Positions 44,844 to 48,476 of a stretch of 48,476 bases of DNA are shown here, in pieces. A program made the translations under genes and the position numbers. The notes beneath the pieces were generated by a model that saw only the letters and a program-made list of their open reading frames with translations, did not search any database and was not told where the DNA came from. Source of the stretch: Nitrospirales bacterium (GTDB lineage Bacteria > Nitrospirota > Nitrospiria > Nitrospirales > UBA8639); assembly GCA_029261235.1 (NCBI GenBank), contig JAJDBS010000161.1, positions 1 to 48,476 on the forward strand, in the 5' to 3' direction. Numbering within the stretch: position 1 is the first letter of the stretch; the number at the start of each line of letters is the position of its first letter.

Positions 44844-46937
44844 TTACACCAAGACATACAAGAGTCCAATAGCTGATACCAGCCAAAATACCATGACAAG
44901 CAAATGATGTTGAATGGTGCGAGATTCGGTCTCTTGGATGACCTGGCCTGCCGCATCGACACCTTTAAAAATTTGACCGAGGTTGGAACCTAACCAACGA
45001 AGATCGATCACGCGCCACAGCCATTGTCCAAGTCCCACGCTTGATCCTCCAACACCGACGATGACTCGATCGATACCCTTGATATCGATCACTCGCCATA
45101 GCCAGCTTGCCAACACAAGAGAAGAAGAGGCAACCGCGTGAACCATTCGATCAAACCCACGAATATCGACAATTCGCCACAGCCAATTGGCGAAACGAAG
45201 TGTCGGTTGCACGAAATACACTTCGTACCATTCATCAAAGTATCCCTTATGAAGAAAGAAGACATACAAGGCCTTCTTCCAGTCAGCCTCCTTCGAATGC
45301 ATGTGCGGCTTCGTCGTCTGTCTCGCCATGGCATATGCCCATCCGCCAATCGCCACTCCAAGTGGCAACAAGATCCACCATGAACGTGCAGTCAGTGCTG
45401 TCACCTCTACGCCCAGCAATGGGGATACAAGCAAAGCAGGAGTGAGAAATTCAACGAACCAAGTCCACATGACCATGAGCACATAGGCCATGACTCCGCC
45501 GACCAGCACCAGAGGGATGACATGCGTTGGAGAAAATAGCTGAGGCTGGATCGTGACAGTCCCGGCTTTTCCAACATTGGGAATTGTTGGTCCATGCTGA
45601 AAGAGCAGCAGGATCCCACGAAAAAGATAGATGGCCGTAAAGAAGACCGTCGCCAAGCCTATAAGCCAAAACACGATCTTAGCTGATCCAAATCCATTGG
45701 CATTCCACAGACCTTCGTAGGGGCCAGAAAAGATGACAAAGGGAGGCAAACAGGCTAGTACCAAAGCCCCCACATACAATGACGGTTGGGGGGGCGAATG
45801 ACTCGAATCATGATTCGCAATATGATGATTGGTGTGCACTGCTTGTAACGCATTTCCAGTGGACAAGAATAAAAAGGCCTTCAAAAAACCATGTGCCAGT
45901 AAGTGGAAGAGCGCAGCGACAAAAGCTCCTATTCCACACGACATGATCATGAACCCAATCTGACTGATTGTGGAATACGCCAGATTTTTCTTGATATCGG
46001 ATTGGACCATTGAGACCATGGCAGCAAACAAAGCTGTTGCCCCTCCAACGATCGCGATAAATGTCATCACTTGGGGCGACAACATGAGCAATGGACTCAT
46101 CCGAATGAGTAAAAATGGCCCTGCATTCACCATCGTCGCGGCATGAATCAATGCTGACACAGGAGTCGGGGCTTCCATCGCATACGGGAGCCAGATATGA
46201 AAGGGCAATTGAGCAGACTTCCCCATCGCGCCCACAAACAACAAGAGCGGAATGATTGTGATCGGATGGATATGGTATTCCATACCAAGCCACCCAAACA
46301 GATTGATGGTGTGATCCTGCAAGCCTTCAGCTTGAGCCAATATCGTCTGAATATCGAGGGTGCCAAACGTCGCAAAGGTCAAGATGATTCCAAAACCGAA
46401 TCCTACATCCGCAATCGCATTGACAATGAAGGCTTTCGTGGCCGCTTGAATCGCCGGCTTTCGTTGGGCTGAATGAGAGATTAACAAGTATGAACACAGC
46501 CCCATCACCTCCCAAAAGACATAGAGCATCAGCAGATTCCCGCTCATGACTAACATCAACATCGAAAAGGTGAACAGCGCAATGACCGCAAAGAACCGAT
46601 TGTAGCGAGGGTCCCCAATCATGTATCGCGAGGAAAAGACATGCACGACACTACTCACACCAGTCACCAATACCAGGAGAAGAACCGTGATCTGATCGAT
46701 GTAGAAATTCAGGTCAACAATAAGGGAGCCAACGTGTATCAATCGGTAGAGTGAGACTGAGATCGGTCCACTGGTGCCCACTTCAAAGAACGCGTAGAGG
46801 GAAAGGGCGAATGAAATACCCATCGCAGGTATTCCAATCCGATGTCCCTCATCTCCCCATCGCCGCCCGCCCAAGGCTAAGACGACTGCAGCAATGAGAG
46901 GACACAGAGGAATCAAAACAAATATGGACATCTTCAC
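44844..46937 (-). CDS. nuoL: NuoL-like subunit with triplicated C-terminal amphipathic segment
   Basis: A 697-aa protein, longer than the roughly 610-650 aa usual for NuoL. The core matches NuoL: FWEVMGLCSYLLI (helix 5 Glu), GAMGKSAQLPFHIWLPYAME (Lys), VSALIHAATMV, VQSDIKKNLAYSTISQIGFM and HLLAHGFLKAFLFLSTG (Lys). Near the C-terminus (about 580-660) the WLWRxxDIxGxDRxV segment occurs three times at an exact 27-residue period before the last helix. In NuoL this region belongs to the lateral helix area that lies along the other antiporter subunits. Its start is 2 bp from the MrpD-like gene's stop codon, so the two are co-translated. Confidence 0.9.
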   Translation of the reverse strand: MKMSIFVLIPLCPLIAAVVLALGGRRWGDEGHRIGIPAMGISFALSLYAFFEVGTSGPISVSLYRLIHVGSLIVDLNFYIDQITVLLLVLVTGVSSVVHVFSSRYMIGDPRYNRFFAVIALFTFSMLMLVMSGNLLMLYVFWEVMGLCSYLLISHSAQRKPAIQAATKAFIVNAIADVGFGFGIILTFATFGTLDIQTILAQAEGLQDHTINLFGWLGMEYHIHPITIIPLLLFVGAMGKSAQLPFHIWLPYAMEAPTPVSALIHAATMVNAGPFLLIRMSPLLMLSPQVMTFIAIVGGATALFAAMVSMVQSDIKKNLAYSTISQIGFMIMSCGIGAFVAALFHLLAHGFLKAFLFLSTGNALQAVHTNHHIANHDSSHSPPQPSLYVGALVLACLPPFVIFSGPYEGLWNANGFGSAKIVFWLIGLATVFFTAIYLFRGILLLFQHGPTIPNVGKAGTVTIQPQLFSPTHVIPLVLVGGVMAYVLMVMWTWFVEFLTPALLVSPLLGVEVTALTARSWWILLPLGVAIGGWAYAMARQTTKPHMHSKEADWKKALYVFFLHKGYFDEWYEVYFVQPTLRFANWLWRIVDIRGFDRMVHAVASSSLVLASWLWRVIDIKGIDRVIVGVGGSSVGLGQWLWRVIDLRWLGSNLGQIFKGVDAAGQVIQETESRTIQHHLLVMVFWLVSAIGLLYVLV
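45001..45243 (-). repeat. Three 81-bp tandem repeats within nuoL
   Basis: The DNA words ATATCGACAATTCGCCACAG (45163), ATATCGATCACTCGCCATAG (45082) and AGATCGATCACGCGCCACAG (45001) recur at exact 81-bp steps in the plus orientation. They encode three degenerate copies of a 27-residue unit with WLWR and (I/V)D(I/L) at fixed places. Confidence 0.85.
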
Positions 46938-46939
46938 CT

Positions 46940-48409
46940 TTACAAACCTGGCGGTAGCGTGTGCTCAATCAACATTCCCACAATGGGATCGCTCAATACG
47001 CCTAAGACGATGATCGCCACAGACGTGAACCCGACACTCAATTTGATCTGGATAGGAATTTCAATAGGCTGCGCATTGGACATCGTTGGAGTATGACGAA
47101 ACACTCGTTCAAAAACTTTGACACAATAGGCCAACGTCAACATGGTTGAAAGCAACACCGCTCCCACCGCGATATAATTATGCGCTTCAAGCGCTCCAAG
47201 GATGATGTACCATTTCCCAAAAAACCCACCCGTTGGTGGAAGCCCAATCATCCCCAAGGCGGCTACGACAAGAGCCGATGTGAATAAAGGAGATTGTTTG
47301 GCCATTCGTCCCACATCCTCTATGGTGTAGACTCCATAAAGATGGATGGCTGCCCCCGCAATAAAAAATAAGGATGCCTGCATCACCGCATCATTTAATA
47401 AATAGAACACTCCTCCCACAAACCCCGTTTGGTTGCCTTGGCTCACCCCAATGAGAATGATCCCGATATGCGAAATACCGCCATAGGCAAACATTCTTTT
47501 TAACTCCTGTTGAGTCAATGCGAGAACAGCACCAATCACAGCGGCCAATGCACCCAGTAGTCCCACGAGTAAGAGGACGGGGGTGTCGTCTACCACAACT
47601 TTTACCCCAAGCACCCAAAACATAATTCGTACCCATCCTAAAAGCGCCACCTTGGTCACCAGTGACGCTAAAATTGGAGAAACAGAATTTGGAGCATGGG
47701 TATACGCATCAGGAAGCCACGCATGGAATGGCACCAAGGCCATCTTAATTCCCAATCCGATAAACATAAACAGCAAACCGCCCACCACGGCTTTGGAGGT
47801 CAATAAATGCGGAAGTTGCTCGGCCATATCCGCCATATTCAACGTCCCGGTCGCGGCATAGAAGTAACTCACCCCTAATAAATAGAGAGAGGCACCTAAG
47901 GTTCCCAAAATCAGATAACGAAAGGCCGCCATCAGGGCTTTCCCGCCAGCCACGCCGACAAGGGCATAACTCGCTAACGCCGCGACTTCAAGAAAGACAA
48001 ACAAGTTAAACAGGTCGCCAGCAAATACAATGCCGGTGAGGGACGAAATCAACAACAGGATCAGGGTATAAAAATGAACAAGCCGCCCCCCAAGATCTTT
48101 TGGCGCTGTTGGCCCTGCAAATATGACGGTCACCAAAGCTAATATACTCAACGCCACTAACATGACACTCGCTAATCCATCTGCCACCCATTCAATTCCT
48201 AAGGGCGGCGGCCAACCACTAAACGCATAGCGGATCTCGCCATGTTGAAAGATATTGATGAGATTCATGATGGAGAACACCACCATGCTACACAGCACGC
48301 TTAAGGCAATGGAACGACTCCATGCCCTATGCCGCAAACAGACGATCGGCATCGAAATTGCGGCGAATAATGGAACGAGGAAAAGAAGAGCTGGTAAATG
48401 TCGGCTCAT
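46940..48409 (-). CDS. mrpD: MrpD-like antiporter subunit (NuoN/MrpD family)
   Basis: A 489-aa membrane protein with about 14 helices. The closest pattern is MrpD/MnhD: LTGIVFAGDLFNLFVFLEVAAL (Glu of helix 5), IGLGIKMALVPFHAWLPDAY (Lys of helix 7), APNSVSPILASLVTKVALLG (Lys of helix 8), QQELKRMFAYGGISHIGIIL and GLPPTGGFFGKWYII. In Mrp complexes it forms part of a Na+(or K+)/H+ antiporter. Its ATG overlaps the stop of the upstream MrpC-like gene (ATGA), as in mrpC-mrpD operons, but it is followed by nuoL and nuoM genes instead of mrpE-G. Confidence 0.88.
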   Translation of the reverse strand: MSRHLPALLFLVPLFAAISMPIVCLRHRAWSRSIALSVLCSMVVFSIMNLINIFQHGEIRYAFSGWPPPLGIEWVADGLASVMLVALSILALVTVIFAGPTAPKDLGGRLVHFYTLILLLISSLTGIVFAGDLFNLFVFLEVAALASYALVGVAGGKALMAAFRYLILGTLGASLYLLGVSYFYAATGTLNMADMAEQLPHLLTSKAVVGGLLFMFIGLGIKMALVPFHAWLPDAYTHAPNSVSPILASLVTKVALLGWVRIMFWVLGVKVVVDDTPVLLLVGLLGALAAVIGAVLALTQQELKRMFAYGGISHIGIILIGVSQGNQTGFVGGVFYLLNDAVMQASLFFIAGAAIHLYGVYTIEDVGRMAKQSPLFTSALVVAALGMIGLPPTGGFFGKWYIILGALEAHNYIAVGAVLLSTMLTLAYCVKVFERVFRHTPTMSNAQPIEIPIQIKLSVGFTSVAIIVLGVLSDPIVGMLIEHTLPPGL

Positions 48410-48476
48410 TCCAACTTCTTCAAAATCTCTGCTTCATCAAGACTGCCATACGTCCGGTAAATGGCAGAACATAAAG
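48406..48476 (-). CDS. MrpC/NuoK-like subunit, C-terminal fragment
   Basis: Only the last 22 codons are in the window, reading LCSAIYRTYGSLDEAEILKK then LE and stop. The AxYRTY...LD...L pattern fits the cytoplasmic tail of MrpC (a NuoK homologue), and the 4-bp overlap with the MrpD-like gene supports this. NuoK itself cannot be excluded on such a short piece. Confidence 0.5.
   Translation of the reverse strand, partial: LCSAIYRTYGSLDEAEILKKLE

Noticed and set aside
44844-46937. MrpA or DabB identity for the NuoL-like subunit
   Set aside because: MrpA would have a long C-terminal MrpB-like extension, and no DabA (DUF2309) gene lies next to it within the window; the nuoM gene downstream favours NuoL. 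The genes beyond the window edge could change this.
1-48476. Prophage, insertion sequence or integrated element
   Set aside because: No integrase, transposase, phage structural gene, tRNA attachment site or long flanking repeat was found.

Overview
The window (48.5 kb, GC roughly half by eye) looks like chromosomal DNA of a Gram-negative, diderm, free-living bacterium. The best guess is a Nitrospirota (Nitrospira-like) nitrifier from a saline habitat. The grounds are an ammonium transporter fused to a sensor kinase, dense multi-sensor hybrid kinases, an MSHA-type pilus locus, NhaB and a mixed Mrp/Nuo antiporter-type cluster. This assignment is inference; there is no rRNA or other marker gene in the window. 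No tRNA, rRNA, CRISPR array, phage or insertion-sequence gene was found.

Layout. (1) 1-214: the 3' end of a monothiol-glutaredoxin-like gene, closed by a strong terminator. (2) 467-14057 (+): an MSHA/type IV-pilus-like assembly locus. It contains a TPR protein, a prepilin, the assembly ATPase (MshE/PilB/GspE type), the platform protein (MshG/PilC/GspF), two paralogous prepilin-like proteins (one with a LamG adhesin-type domain), the inner-membrane set (PilM/N-like fusion, PilO-like, PilP-like), a lipoprotein secretin (MshL), an ExeA/MshM AAA ATPase and an MshN-like TPR protein. No prepilin peptidase or retraction ATPase is present. (3) 14258-39035 (+): a 25-kb signalling island, all on one strand. 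It holds a FIST sensor with a hybrid kinase; a 1577-aa Amt-PAS-GAF-PAS-kinase-REC-REC-Hpt fusion; a TonB-receptor/YfiR/CHASE8-hybrid-kinase triad; a REC-HD-GYP phosphodiesterase; a kinase with about 12 PAS domains and a stand-alone receiver; a STAS protein; and a degenerate HD-GYP protein. (4) 39163-42948: a small hypothetical protein, NhaB, and two envelope lipoproteins (one with a coiled coil and OmpA domain). (5) 43250-48476 (-): MrpC-like (partial), MrpD-like, NuoL-like and NuoM subunits.

How it may work together (inference): extracellular ammonium, TonB/YfiR-borne envelope signals and a FIST ligand feed three closely related phosphorelay kinases. HD-GYP proteins lower c-di-GMP, and the neighbouring MSHA-type pilus is a plausible output controlling attachment. 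NhaB and the Mrp/Nuo cluster suggest combined Na+/H+ bioenergetics.

The least expected structure is a family of hairpin repeats built from GTGAGGCG-like heptamers. Copies sit between genes, but copies also lie in frame inside the last receiver domain of all three sister hybrid kinases at the same place (the alpha3-beta4 loop), and a half-copy lies in a prepilin leader. A run of 9.4 copies of the heptamer follows nhaB. A second unusual structure is a threefold, exactly 81-bp-period repeat in the C-terminal region of the NuoL-like subunit.
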